A stretch of DNA of 64,000 nt from RDYZ01 sp964518905 (GCA_964518905.1 CAZFJL010000024.1:1-64000); one strand, 5' to 3'; shown: positions 51,922 through 61,048, counted from the first letter of the stretch. The notes: a model not told the origin generated them from the sequence alone. A program made the numbers and translations.

Positions 51922-54153
51922 TCACAGCGGATTGGCAGCACCGCCCAGCTCTTGAATTTTTTCCTGGGCGTTGTTGTAACAACTAACCTGACCTTGATCG
52001 AGGCAAGTTTTCCCGGCACGTTGCAGGTCATCGATCGCACCCACTCGATCATTCAACGCTTGGCGTACCAACGCGCGGTTAAAGTAGGCTCCGGCAAAGT
52101 TGGGATTCAGGCGCAGGGCTTGGGTGTGATCTTCGATCGCCTTACGGTATTCACCGAGGTCGTTATAGGCGCTGCCACGATTGCTGTAGGCCACGGAATT
52201 ATCGGGATCAATCTCGATCGCTTTGGAATAGTCGGCGATCGCCCGATCAAAATCCTGCTGCGCCGAATAGGACAAACCGCGATTGCTGTAGCCTTTAGCC
52301 GACTCCGGATTGAGTTCGATCGTCCGCGAACAATCGGCGATCGCCTCGGGATATTTCTGAAGCTGATAGTAGGCAACGCAACGGTTGGTGTAGGCGATCG
52401 AGGCGCTGCGATCAATCTCGATGGCTTGGGAACAGTCGTTAATCGCCGCTTCCACTTGACCCATATTGAGCTGAACGCTACACCGATTGGTGTAAGCCTC
52501 CACATTTTCCGCGTCCAGCTCGATCGTCTTGCTGTAATCCTCCAACGCTCCCTGATAGTTACCGAGCGCAGAGAAGGCGCGGCCACGACTGTAGTAAGCG
52601 TCGGGTTCCTCCGGGGCAACACGGATCGCCTGGGTATAGTCAGCGATCGCCTTTTGCTTATCGCCTAGCGCCGAATGCGCTAGACCGCGACTGATATAGG
52701 GATACGGATTTTCCGCATCGAGCAAAATCGCCTGGGTGTAATCCTGAATCGAGGATTGAAAATCATCGACATCATGGGAGGCGAGGCCGCGATGGTAGTA
52801 GGCATCGGGGTCGTTGGGATTGAGCTGTAAAACGCTGCTGAAATCGGCGATCGCGGCTTGCAAATCACCCAAATCGGCATAGGCAAGGCCGCGATTAAAA
52901 TAAGCATCGCTAGTATTCGGGTTTAGCTTGATCGCCGTGGAATAGTCCGCCAACGCCATCTCGTAATTGCCCATATCAAAATGAACATTGGCACGTTTGT
53001 AGTAGGCGTTCGCATCATCGGGGTCGAGATCGATCGCGCGATCAAAATCCAGCAGCGCTCCCGGCTCGTCACCCTCTTCAATTTTTTGTAACCCACGCTG
53101 ATAAAACGCTTGCGCCCGACCCGCGCTCGGATATTGCCAAAACCAAAACGCACCCAGTACCGCAAACAGCGCCAGCAGTGCAAACCCAGCGCTACGAGGG
53201 ACGCGGCTTTGTACTCGATGAGCCTTATCTTTGATCAATACCCACAGCGGTTTCGGTGGGGGCGCTGTGTGGTCGATGACACTTTCGATCGGCTCCTCTT
53301 CCTCCTCCTCCTCATGATCAACCACGTAATAGGACATTAAGGGATCGAGATCATCGAGGACATCTCGCGCTGACTGATAGCGTTGCCCACTCGAATAGGC
53401 CACCATGCGATCGATAACGGTCGCGAATTCATCCGAGACGGCGCTGACCCGATCGCGCCACTGCATGACGCCGTCGCGATCCTGAAGCTTCGGTAAATTG
53501 TTCGACGAGACGCCCGTGAGCGCCTGCACGGCGATCGCCCCCAGGGCATAAATATCGCTATTAAAGTGCGGATTGCCCTGAAATTGCTCGACGGGCATAT
53601 AGACCGGCGTACCGGCGGCGATCGTCCGGTTTCTAATCTCACCCGCAATCTGTTGGCTCAGTTCTTTCACCGAACCAAAATCAATTAGGACAATGTCATT
53701 GTCCTCGCTACGGCGAATCAGATTTTCGGGCTTAACATCGCGGTGAATGACATCCTCAGCATGAATGAACTCCAGGATTTCGAGCACGCGATAGACAATG
53801 GCCGCCACCTCCGATTCGCTCAAGGGCTGACCTGGAACGATCTCCTCCGTTAGCGGCTGACCGCTGACGTATTCCTTGACGAGATAAAGCTGACCGTTTT
53901 CCTCAAAATAGGCCAACAGCCGAGGAATATTGTCGTGATTGCCTAATTTTTCTAAGGTTTCCGCTTCTTGCTTAAATAAACGCTCGGCAGTTTGACTGCC
54001 ATCGACTTCCTCTCGTACCTGCACCAGTTGCTTGACGACACACTTCGGCAGACCAGGGCGACGTAAATCAGCGGCGAGGTAGGTCTGACCAAAGGAGCCG
54101 GAGCCGAGAACCTTGATGATTCTGTAACGTCTGTCGAGCAGTTGACCAATCAC
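51922..54153 (-). CDS. Ser/Thr protein kinase with membrane helix and TPR repeats
   Basis: A 743-residue signalling protein. The N-terminal Hanks-type kinase (about 10-275) has the P-loop GSGSFGQTY, Lys in CVVKQL, the catalytic HRDVKPEN, DFGS, and the APE-like AGTPVYMPVEQ. A linker with an acidic EEEEEEP run leads to one transmembrane segment (AGFALLALFAVLGAFWFWQYP). From about 347 to 735 there are about 11 TPR motifs of the AxAYxxRGxAxxxLGxYxxAIxDYxxAIxLxPxx kind. The layout suggests a kinase in the cytoplasm with TPRs outside it. This is a known cyanobacterial type, and its target is unknown. Confidence 0.9.
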   Translation of the reverse strand: MIGQLLDRRYRIIKVLGSGSFGQTYLAADLRRPGLPKCVVKQLVQVREEVDGSQTAERLFKQEAETLEKLGNHDNIPRLLAYFEENGQLYLVKEYVSGQPLTEEIVPGQPLSESEVAAIVYRVLEILEFIHAEDVIHRDVKPENLIRRSEDNDIVLIDFGSVKELSQQIAGEIRNRTIAAGTPVYMPVEQFQGNPHFNSDIYALGAIAVQALTGVSSNNLPKLQDRDGVMQWRDRVSAVSDEFATVIDRMVAYSSGQRYQSARDVLDDLDPLMSYYVVDHEEEEEEEPIESVIDHTAPPPKPLWVLIKDKAHRVQSRVPRSAGFALLALFAVLGAFWFWQYPSAGRAQAFYQRGLQKIEEGDEPGALLDFDRAIDLDPDDANAYYKRANVHFDMGNYEMALADYSTAIKLNPNTSDAYFNRGLAYADLGDLQAAIADFSSVLQLNPNDPDAYYHRGLASHDVDDFQSSIQDYTQAILLDAENPYPYISRGLAHSALGDKQKAIADYTQAIRVAPEEPDAYYSRGRAFSALGNYQGALEDYSKTIELDAENVEAYTNRCSVQLNMGQVEAAINDCSQAIEIDRSASIAYTNRCVAYYQLQKYPEAIADCSRTIELNPESAKGYSNRGLSYSAQQDFDRAIADYSKAIEIDPDNSVAYSNRGSAYNDLGEYRKAIEDHTQALRLNPNFAGAYFNRALVRQALNDRVGAIDDLQRAGKTCLDQGQVSCYNNAQEKIQELGGAANPL

Positions 54154-54181
54154 GATTTTTTCGACCCCAACCTCGCCGTGC

Positions 54182-54781
54182 TTACTGATTATATTCCACT
54201 ATTTTTGGCGGTTTCCCGGAGGACAGCGCCACCGATCGTTCGTTTCGCTCGTTTGATTCTTGCATGTCGCGATCGCGTTGGTCGATCAGAGCTTGACGCC
54301 GCCGTGCGATGCGTCGGTTACGCAGCGTCAACAGAGACAACGAAACTGTGTACGCGATCGAGCCGAGTAGCAGACCCATGACGATCGAACCGACCCCCAA
54401 GGGAATCGAGATATCTCGCATCTGCAATAGCATGTCATCAAACGAGTCCCAACGCAGGGGAGCAGGCGCTTGAAAGTTCGGCAGTAGGAACAAACCGAGA
54501 TTGTAGTTGAGCCAAAAAATGGGGACGTAGGTGAGCGGGTTGCTCAACCAGGTTCCGATCGCAGCACAGAGTTTATTGCCACGCAACAGGAACGCAAGCA
54601 GCACCCCGATCGCCGTTTGTCCACCAAACAGAGGCAAGCAAGCCGCAAACACACCGATACCCAGTCCACGAGCGATCGAGTGAGGGCAATCGCGCACTCG
54701 TTGCAGACGACGTCGGAGATAGGAAAACCATCGCCATCCTAGAGGCAATCGTCGAATCTTGCGGCGAGCACTCGATTTCAT
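54182..54781 (-). CDS. DUF2062 membrane protein
   Basis: A 199-residue membrane protein from the ATG giving MKSSARRK. A longer reading adds 11 residues with no start of note. Family features are PHSIARGLGIGVFAACLPLFGGQT, then NKLCAAIGTWLSNPLTYVPIFWLNYNLG and a second pair of helices (LGVGSIVMGLLLGSIAYTVSLSLL). The C-terminus is basic and acidic. Its function is unknown. It ends 29 bp from the start of the kinase gene, in the same direction. Confidence 0.85.
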   Translation of the reverse strand: MKSSARRKIRRLPLGWRWFSYLRRRLQRVRDCPHSIARGLGIGVFAACLPLFGGQTAIGVLLAFLLRGNKLCAAIGTWLSNPLTYVPIFWLNYNLGLFLLPNFQAPAPLRWDSFDDMLLQMRDISIPLGVGSIVMGLLLGSIAYTVSLSLLTLRNRRIARRRQALIDQRDRDMQESNERNERSVALSSGKPPKIVEYNQ

Positions 54782-55000
54782 AGGTAAAGGGAAGTGGGGC
54801 AACTGTCGTTTCAAAGCAGGAGAGCGCAGCAGACTTTAACGTGGCTTGCTGCGCCCCTTGCTTAAATTATAGGAAAATTGCTCCTCGCTCCATCGGCGAT
54901 CGTCACGAAACGTAGTTCCCCGTGGGCGGCACATTCTCTATGTGAACCTCAGGAAGTGGATTTCAGAGAATTTGCTTAACCCGAACTTACGTCAGTCTAG
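54782..55000. other. 220-bp spacer before the MITE
   Basis: It holds the DUF2062 promoter region and the motif GCTTAACCCGAACTTACGT (54974-54992), which recurs as GCTTAACCCGAACTCACGT near 23194. No gene is seen. Confidence 0.5.
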
Positions 55001-55124
55001 GGCGTGTCATCAATTAGCACCAGACCCCTTACGGGGTAAGCTGTTGAACGCCCGACCCAACAAAAAACAAAAGGGGCTGAAACCCTTGCTGAATCAAGGC
55101 TACAAATTTAATTGATGACAGCCC
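55001..55124. mobile_element. MITE with terminal inverted repeats and CTAG duplication
   Basis: A 124-bp unit. GGCGTGTCATCAATTA at the left and the inverse of GGGCTGTCATCAATTA at the right are terminal inverted repeats with two mismatches. CTAG is present on both sides (54997-55000 and 55125-55128), the target type of IS5-like elements. It has no transposase inside. It abuts the stop codon of the YiaAB-like gene. Confidence 0.75.
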
Positions 55125-55128
55125 CTAG

Positions 55129-55404
55129 CTAAAGCATCGAAGAGCTCGTATCGTGCTCGCCGATCAGTTTCTCGACCCGAGCCTCATCGATCCGCGTAAT
55201 CATCCGTTTCGCTTCATGCAAATCGCGGGTCGTCTTCGCCACGCTGAAGGTTGACGTAATCGAAAACAAGACACCCATCCCGAGAAATGCCTTTTTCCAT
55301 GGATCGACTGGCATATAGACAATACCCAGAGCGAGAACCGAAATCGAAAGAACAAAGGATGCCCAGGCTTGAAAAACCCAGGCCGGACTGTGTTGATGTT
55401 TCAT
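55129..55404 (-). CDS. YiaAB two-helix domain protein
   Basis: A 91-residue inner-membrane protein. GGAG lies about nine bases before the ATG giving MKHQHSPAW. The two helices are WVFQAWASFVLSISVLALGIVYMP and KKAFLGMGVLFSITSTFSVAK, joined by a short loop with DPW, and match the YiaAB family. The C-terminal 35 residues are polar and helical. The function of the family is unknown. The stop codon directly follows the target duplication of a MITE. Confidence 0.8.
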   Translation of the reverse strand: MKHQHSPAWVFQAWASFVLSISVLALGIVYMPVDPWKKAFLGMGVLFSITSTFSVAKTTRDLHEAKRMITRIDEARVEKLIGEHDTSSSML

Positions 55405-55982
55405 CACAAAAAGCTCCATCGACGCTATGCGTACAGGTTTAAAGAGCGCCGCCTACGGAATCATCTCGATCGATCGGTGTCGTTGGGTCGTGATCGATCG
55501 CGAAGCTTCAAACGCAGCTAGCGCAGGTTCAGGATGCTTTTAGGCTAGCCACTGCCAGCGTCAAGTCCCTTATCGATTAGGCCAATCTCTAAATCGTCCT
55601 GATTGCATCCCCCCACGCAGGAAGGGGCTGAAATAATACCCCTAGATGATTTCAGGAGCCACATTCCTGGGATCTTATCCGATCATTATTTTTTATTTCA
55701 AAGAAACTGGCATAAAGGGCGCTATCTTAATTTTTAGATTAACCTCAAATCACGACGATTTAAGATCGTCGAGAAATACGGGACTCCCATTTTTTTAATT
55801 CTGACTGTATTTCCGAAAAAAAATCACATTTAAAAAACATCAAAACCAAGACTATGTCACACTGTTATCTTATTCGCTAAGTCCGCTTTTCGTCCGTTTT
55901 AAAACCAATCCTTTACATCTTTTTTTGTAGCGAATTTTACTCCAGAAAGATTTTGGAGAGATTTGCTAGGGACTTAATCATC
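55405..55982. other. 580-bp AT-rich region between divergent genes
   Basis: It must hold the promoters of the YiaAB-like and DUF2949 genes. A small hairpin GACGAT-TTAAG-ATCGTC lies near 55755-55771, and poly-A/T runs are frequent from 55680. No gene is credible. Confidence 0.5.
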
Positions 55983-56174
55983 ATGAAATTCAACTGCCTT
56001 TCCCAACTGATTCGCTTCCTTCAGGACGATTTAGATGTGCCGACGAACTCGATCGCCCTGGTTTTGCGTCAACGTGAACTGTCTTTCGATACGCTGCCCA
56101 TGCTGCTCTGGCAATACGGCTTGATTGACTTACAGCAGCTCGATCGCATTTTTGATTGGCTGGAGACAAGATAG
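55983..56174 (+). CDS. DUF2949 family protein
   Basis: A 63-residue protein from the ATG giving MKFNCLSQL. It is one compact helical domain: LIRFLQDDLDVPTNSIALVLRQRE, then LPMLLWQYGLIDLQQLDRIFDWLE. The family is limited to cyanobacteria, and its function is unknown. It has no membrane segment. Confidence 0.82.
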   Translation: MKFNCLSQLIRFLQDDLDVPTNSIALVLRQRELSFDTLPMLLWQYGLIDLQQLDRIFDWLETR

Positions 56175-56333
56175 CTTTTTATGAAGAAATATTTCTAGAT
56201 CGCAATATAAAAAACCGAAATAGACCCTGATCATTTAGTGAGCGAAATGAAACGTTAAACTCACCAATTAAAAAAGAAGAGAATGCTAGGCTCGGGGAGT
56301 GCCGGTCAGCGTAATTATTGGAGACTGTCCAAC

Positions 56334-56822
56334 GTGACGACGATTCCCTCTCCCCCTAGTATTTCCCCCAAGCAAATGACGCTGCTACGGATTGTGGCGG
56401 CGATGGCTTGGGCGGATGGTCATCTTGCACAAGAAGAAGTTGACGTGGCGATCGAGAATTTCAGTCAGATTTTCTCGAAGCACGACGATCACAAAGCGCG
56501 TTTACAGGAAGAGCTGCGCGAGTATTTGATGCAAAATCTGCCGCTCGAAAGTCTGGTGCCGCAGTTGGAAACGCTGGAGGAACGCAAGCTGGTGCTGAAG
56601 CTGGGCTATGAGGTGATCGCATCGAGCGCCCGATCGCCGCACGAACCGACGATCAATGCAGAAGAAGCGATGGCCTACGCCAAGCTCGTGCGTTTGCTCG
56701 GTCTATCGGATGAAACGGTGCAGACAATTGAAGACAGTGTCGATCGTGACACGCTCCAAGGCCAAGATTGGATGGCCAATATCACAAACGATCTGGAGCA
56801 ACTGGCTCGCGACGATACCTGA
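56334..56822 (+). CDS. TerB-like (tellurite resistance) family protein
   Basis: A 162-residue helical protein. I used the GTG giving VTTIPSPPS, because GGAG lies nine bases upstream. An ATG 17 codons earlier is less likely. The family features are LLRIVAAMAWADGHLAQEEVD near the start, then the pair of helices to LVLKLGYEVIASSA and EEAMAYAKLVRLLGLSDETV. Members are thought to form metal-related membrane complexes, and some are stress proteins. No other ter gene is near. A strong hairpin follows. Confidence 0.75.
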   Translation: MTTIPSPPSISPKQMTLLRIVAAMAWADGHLAQEEVDVAIENFSQIFSKHDDHKARLQEELREYLMQNLPLESLVPQLETLEERKLVLKLGYEVIASSARSPHEPTINAEEAMAYAKLVRLLGLSDETVQTIEDSVDRDTLQGQDWMANITNDLEQLARDDT

Positions 56823-57176
56823 TATTTTTTGATACGTACTGGGAAGGGCGAGAAGTCCGACTTTTTCAAAAAGTCGGACTTCTGAGATTGGCGATTATTT
56901 CTGAGCAATACCCTAAGGTCGTCTCAGGGCTGTTTTTTGGGATTGATGCGCGGTTAATGCCAGCCTGATCGCGTCCGATCGCGTTCGATCGCGTTCAACA
57001 GTGGGGCGAGTTTCGGCGGTTGCGGTATCTTGAGAAAAGCTTTTAAGCCCAGCTTGGCGTCATCAGGATTGCCCAGGCTGCGATTTTTTAACCTTAAGTT
57101 TCAACGTTACTTTGACCCGACCCGCGCTGTTGCCCTGTGGCACAGTGCGCGGCCACACCACTTTTACGATCGCCCC
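56823..57176. other. 354-bp intergenic region
   Basis: The left end holds the hairpin at 56851-56883, listed separately. The rest, including the bciB leader, has runs of GATCGCGTTC that seem to be HIP1 slippage. No gene is seen. Confidence 0.5.
56851..56883. terminator. Perfect 16-bp hairpin (AGAAGTCCGACTTTTT)
   Basis: AGAAGTCCGACTTTTT, one C, then AAAAAGTCGGACTTCT. It is a perfect palindrome 28 bp after the TerB-like gene. The family AGAAGT(C/G)C(G/A)AC recurs at 10819-10839, 38060-38070 and 58878-58908, so it may be both a terminator and a dispersed repeat. Confidence 0.65.
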
Positions 57177-58442
57177 ATGACTGCCGTTAACATCCCCGCT
57201 TCCGATCCCGCTCGCGACCCTGTTAGCACCGATCAAGCCACCCCGAAACCCCGCACCCTCGCCCACCAAAACGCGAAGGGACTCAAGCCCGGTAGCCCAA
57301 AACCGGCGAAAGAGCTGTGCAGCGAGTGCGGCCTCTGCGATACGCACTACATCGCCTACGTTAAAGATGCCTGTGCGTTTCTCAATCAGCAATTTGACGG
57401 GCTGGAAACGGCCAGTCACGGGCGCACGCGCGATCTCGAAGACGATCACGAGCTGTATTTTGGTGTGCATCAGGAGATGTTCGCCGCCCGCAATACGCAG
57501 CCGATCGAGGGCGCACAGTGGACGGGCATTGTTAGCACGCTGGCCTGCGAGATGCTCGAACGCGGCTTAGTCGAGGGCGTGATCTGCGTGCAAAACTCGC
57601 CGACCGATCGCTTTGGCCCGATGCCGATCGTGGCGCGAACCCCGGCGGAAGTGCTGGCGGCGAAGGTGAACAAGCCGACGCTGTCGCCGAATTTGTCGGT
57701 GCTGGAACAGATCGAACAGGCGGGGATGAAGCGCGTCTTGGCGATCGGCGTGGGCTGCCAAATCCAGGCGCTGCGAGCGGTGCAGCATGAGATCGGCCTC
57801 GAAAAGCTGTACGTGCTGGGGATGCCCTGCGTGGATAATGTCGATCGCGCCGGTCTGCAAAAATTCCTGGAAACCACGAGCCGATCGCCGGAAACCGTGG
57901 TGCATTACGAGTTTATGCAAGATTTTCGGGTTCACTTCCGTCATGAGGATGGATCGATCGAACTCGTACCGTTTTTTGGTCTGAATACGAAAGAACTCAA
58001 AGACGTGTTTGCGCCGTCCTGCATGAGCTGTTTTGACTACACCAATGGTCTGGCGGACTTGGTCGTCGGCTACATGGGTGCGCCGTTCCAGTGGCAGTGG
58101 ATTGTGGTGCGGAACGAGACCGGGGCGGAGATGTTGGATCTGATTCGCGATCGGCTCGAAACGCAGCCCGTTAGCTCTAGCGGCGATCGTAAACAAGCCG
58201 TCCAGCAAAGCATCCCGGCCTACGATATGGGCGTGACGCTGCCGATGTGGGCGGCGCGACTGATGGGCGTGTTTATCGAACGTTTCGGCCCCAAGGGTCT
58301 GGAGTATGCGCGATTCTCGATCGATTCGCACTTCACGCGCAACTATCTCTACACCCAGCGCAACCATCCCGACACGCTGGAGGCTCACGTTCCTGAGTTT
58401 GCGAAAAAAATCGTGAGTCAGTACCAGTTACCCAAGTCCTAG
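57177..58442 (+). CDS. bciB: Ferredoxin-dependent divinyl chlorophyllide reductase BciB
   Basis: A 421-residue flavo-iron-sulfur enzyme of the coenzyme F420 hydrogenase beta-subunit family. It closely fits the cyanobacterial group (Synechocystis slr1923 type) that reduces the C8 vinyl group to give monovinyl chlorophyll. The first iron-sulfur Cys cluster is CSECGLCDTHY, and further Cys residues are in GVGCQIQAL, GMPCVDN and PSCMSCFDY. FGLNTKELKDVF and DLVVGYMGAP are conserved. I used the ATG giving MTAVNIPAS. The upstream in-frame part is not in the family. A 7-hydroxymethyl chlorophyll a reductase is a close relative. Confidence 0.88.
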   Translation: MTAVNIPASDPARDPVSTDQATPKPRTLAHQNAKGLKPGSPKPAKELCSECGLCDTHYIAYVKDACAFLNQQFDGLETASHGRTRDLEDDHELYFGVHQEMFAARNTQPIEGAQWTGIVSTLACEMLERGLVEGVICVQNSPTDRFGPMPIVARTPAEVLAAKVNKPTLSPNLSVLEQIEQAGMKRVLAIGVGCQIQALRAVQHEIGLEKLYVLGMPCVDNVDRAGLQKFLETTSRSPETVVHYEFMQDFRVHFRHEDGSIELVPFFGLNTKELKDVFAPSCMSCFDYTNGLADLVVGYMGAPFQWQWIVVRNETGAEMLDLIRDRLETQPVSSSGDRKQAVQQSIPAYDMGVTLPMWAARLMGVFIERFGPKGLEYARFSIDSHFTRNYLYTQRNHPDTLEAHVPEFAKKIVSQYQLPKS

Positions 58443-58482
58443 CCCCGATGAACCCGACCCGACCCCGTTATTCCAGACAACC

Positions 58483-58569
58483 ATGACCATACGGCGTGTA
58501 CTGTGGCTGCTTTGCATCCTGGGTTTAGCCGGGGTTTGGATCTTGTTGGCCGCGTCGCCGTTGGCCTAA
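58483..58569 (+). CDS. Possible 28-residue membrane peptide
   Basis: A frame that opens with MTIRR and is then one hydrophobic helix (VLWLLCILGLAGVWILLA). It lies 40 bp after bciB on the same strand. No ribosome-binding site is clear. It could be a small membrane protein or chance. Confidence 0.25.
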   Translation: MTIRRVLWLLCILGLAGVWILLAASPLA

Positions 58570-59069
58570 CCGTTATCGTCCGTTCAATTATTGTCAGAAT
58601 ATACTGAGAGCGTTGAGCGGAGTCGAAACGCGGTGTTTGAGCAAACAGAACAGAGTCAACTGGTCTCGCTTTTTTGGTTGCACTGACTATCACGATAGGA
58701 CTTCGGACTGACGTAGAAGTGCNNNNNNNNNNGGTTCGATTAAGAGTCTTGCCTAAATATAATCGCCTCAAAAAAAAGCTGAGAGCACTGAGCGGAGTCG
58801 AAGTGCGGTTCTGAACTGAGACGAGAGTGTCCTAATTTAGTCGGCTTGCATTCTATCAGGCATCATCGCCGATCTCAGAAGTGCAACTTTTCTCAAAAGT
58901 CGCACTTCTGAGATCGACGATTATGCCTGACAGAATGCAAGCCGACTAAATTAGGACACTCTCGTCTCAGTTAAGAACCGCACTATTTGCTTCGCAAAGG
59001 CTATGCCAACGACTCCGCTCAGTGCTCTCAGCTTTTTTTGAGGCGATTATGTTTGGGCAAAACTCTTTC
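58570..59069. other. 500-bp gap-containing repeat-rich region
   Basis: It holds a diverged copy of the GAGCGGAGTCGAA repeat near 58608, the scaffold gap, and the inner parts of the fold-back. No gene other than the possible gene tail beside the gap. Confidence 0.7.
58723..58732. other. Assembly gap (10 N)
   Basis: Ten undetermined bases, probably a scaffold join of unknown true length. Directly to the right a fold-back repeat starts with what reads as the last codons of a metallophosphoesterase gene on the plus strand. Confidence 0.95.
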
Positions 59070-59080
59070 TTAGTCAAACC
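58733..59080. repeat. Large fold-back inverted repeat next to the gap
   Basis: The left arm (58733-58892) and right arm (about 58896-59080) are inverse copies over about 160 bp with roughly one difference in ten, plus a 25-bp insertion in the right arm (near 58985-59012). The centre is a hairpin GTGCAACTTTT...AAAAGTCGCAC. The outer end of the right arm is the 3' end of the phosphoesterase gene (GGGTTTGACTAA). The left arm has GGTTCGATTAA, the same codons with silent changes. Confidence 0.9.
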
Positions 59081-59927
59081 CGTATTGCGGCGCGTTCGGC
59101 TGGGCGATCGCCATAAACTCCGTCACCTCCGGCGGACACCCGAAACGACCGGGAAAATACGACCCCAAGCCGCGATTCACATACAGCCGATTGCGACCCA
59201 GGCGAAACATCCCCGACGCCCATTCCCAATGCTGCGTCACATAATCCCCTTTCCCCAACAGCGGTAAGTAGGGATAGAGCGGTTTGGGGACAATCCAGCG
59301 GAAAAAGTCGAGGTATTTCGGCAAAGGGCCGAGGAACGGTAGCACGAGCTGCCCGCCGTGGGTATGGCCGGACAGGATCAAATCGCAACGCCAGCGCCGT
59401 AGGGTCTCGGCGGTGTCGGGATTGTGGGACAGGACGATACGCGGTACATCGGGATCGAGGTCGCGAAAGACGGGCGCGGGATCGAATTCACCCGACCACA
59501 GATCCGCAAGCCCCACCAACGCCAAACCGTCGCCAGCGGGATATACGACCTGATTCCACAAAACGCAAATCCCGATCCGTGATAGAGCTCGGGTGACGTA
59601 ATGACGGGCTTCGGGCAGGTAAATATCGTGGTTGCCGAGGATGGCGTAGATGCCGTGGCGGGCGTGCAGCCGCTTGAGAAACGGGATTAGCGCGTCGATC
59701 GGCTCCGGTTCATCATGAATGAAATCGCCGGTGAGGACGATAATGTCCGGTGCGTTACGGTTCGCTGTGTCGATCGCCTGGTTGAGCAAGCGATCGGAAA
59801 GCTGACCGTTGGTGTAATGCAGATCGGAGAGTTGGACGATTTTAAGCCCGTGAAGTCGTTGCGGCAGCTTGGCGAAGGGAATCGTCAGGCGTTCAACACG
59901 CAGTTTTCCCGTACGGATCGGTTTCAT
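59070..59927 (-). CDS. Metallophosphoesterase (YkuE-like)
   Basis: A 285-residue two-metal phosphoesterase. All five motifs are present: LSDLHYT, LTGDFIHDE, LGNHDIY, LSHNPDT and SGHTHGGQ. There is no signal peptide, though the Lys/Arg-rich start and the region PLPKYLDFFRW could associate with a membrane. Related proteins hydrolyse UDP-diacylglucosamine-type lipids or other phosphodiesters, and the substrate here is unknown. The last codons and downstream flank appear a second time, inverted and diverged, across the fold-back repeat. Confidence 0.88.
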   Translation of the reverse strand: MKPIRTGKLRVERLTIPFAKLPQRLHGLKIVQLSDLHYTNGQLSDRLLNQAIDTANRNAPDIIVLTGDFIHDEPEPIDALIPFLKRLHARHGIYAILGNHDIYLPEARHYVTRALSRIGICVLWNQVVYPAGDGLALVGLADLWSGEFDPAPVFRDLDPDVPRIVLSHNPDTAETLRRWRCDLILSGHTHGGQLVLPFLGPLPKYLDFFRWIVPKPLYPYLPLLGKGDYVTQHWEWASGMFRLGRNRLYVNRGLGSYFPGRFGCPPEVTEFMAIAQPNAPQYGFD

Positions 59928-60103
59928 CGATCGATCATCCTGATGGGTATGGGCTTTAGGCTCGAACGGAACACCAAATAGAACACCAAAACGAAGACGA
60001 GTCCAGCTTGGCTTTGCGGCTGTGGTTGAATGAAATACCGGATGAAAGCGACACCGTTAATTACGTCATCATATCGAGAATATCGAGCCCTTTGCCCCTT
60101 GCT

Positions 60104-61048
60104 ATGTCTGACCCCATCACCCTGATTGCGGACACCTCCGATCGCCTGGATCGCCTGCTGGCCGATCGCCTTGAGGATCTCTCCCGATCGCGCCTCCAAA
60201 GCCTGATCGAGCAAGGACACGTTCGCCTCAATGACAGTACCTGCACGCAAAAAAAACAGAAACTCAAACCCGGCGATCGGCTTGAAATCACCATTCCCGA
60301 TGCTGAACCCCTCGATACTCTGATTCCGCTCGATCTTCCCCTCGATGTCCTCTACGAAGATGACGATCTACTGATCATCAATAAGCCCGTCGGCCTCGTG
60401 GTTCATCCCGCCCCCGGCCATGCCCAGGACACCTTAGTAAATGCCCTGCTCCATCACTGTAAGGGCAAACTATCCGGCATCGGCGGAACCCAACGCCCCG
60501 GCATTGTTCACCGCCTCGATAAAGACACCACCGGCGCGATCGTCGTCGCCAAAACCGATCTCGCCCACCAGCACCTCCAGGCACAGATCGCCGCCAAAAC
60601 CGCACGGCGAGAATATCTCGGCCTCGTTCACGGTTCACCCCGCGAGGATCACGGTACGATCAATCTTCCCGTCGGACGCCATCCCGCCGATCGCAAAAAG
60701 ATGACCATCCTGGACGTCGAGCGTGGGGGACGTGTGGCGATGACCCATTGGGATGTGATCGATCGCCTCGGCAATTACACCCTGATTCACTTCCGCCTCG
60801 AAACCGGACGCACCCACCAAATCCGAGTCCACAGCGCCGCCATCGGCCACCCGATCGTCGGCGATCCGCTCTATAGCTCCACCCACGCGATCGGCGTCAA
60901 CCTGCCCGGACAAGCCCTGCACGCCTGGAAACTGATCCTGCGGCATCCGCGTACTAACGAGGAAATCGCCGCGATCGCCGATCCGCCGCCCGTTTTTGAC
61001 AAACTATTACGTGTATTAAAAAGTCGTCAAGTGCGATCGGGAAAATAG
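60104..61048 (+). CDS. RluA-family 23S rRNA pseudouridine synthase (RluD-like)
   Basis: A 314-residue enzyme converting uridine to pseudouridine, probably in large-subunit rRNA. It has an N-terminal S4-like domain (RLDRLLADRLEDLSRSRLQSLIEQGHVRLND) and the catalytic part with Asp in GIVHRLDKDTTG, plus INKPVGLVVHPAPGH, REYLGLVHG, and RTHQIRVHSAAIGHPIVGD. The S4 domain and the motif set fit RluD more than RluA or RluC. I used the ATG giving MSDPITL. Confidence 0.9.
   Translation: MSDPITLIADTSDRLDRLLADRLEDLSRSRLQSLIEQGHVRLNDSTCTQKKQKLKPGDRLEITIPDAEPLDTLIPLDLPLDVLYEDDDLLIINKPVGLVVHPAPGHAQDTLVNALLHHCKGKLSGIGGTQRPGIVHRLDKDTTGAIVVAKTDLAHQHLQAQIAAKTARREYLGLVHGSPREDHGTINLPVGRHPADRKKMTILDVERGGRVAMTHWDVIDRLGNYTLIHFRLETGRTHQIRVHSAAIGHPIVGDPLYSSTHAIGVNLPGQALHAWKLILRHPRTNEEIAAIADPPPVFDKLLRVLKSRQVRSGK

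Noticed and set aside
57567..58388. Open frame of 273 codons on the minus strand
   Set aside because: It is antisense to bciB and rich in His, Arg and Gln, typical of a shadow frame.
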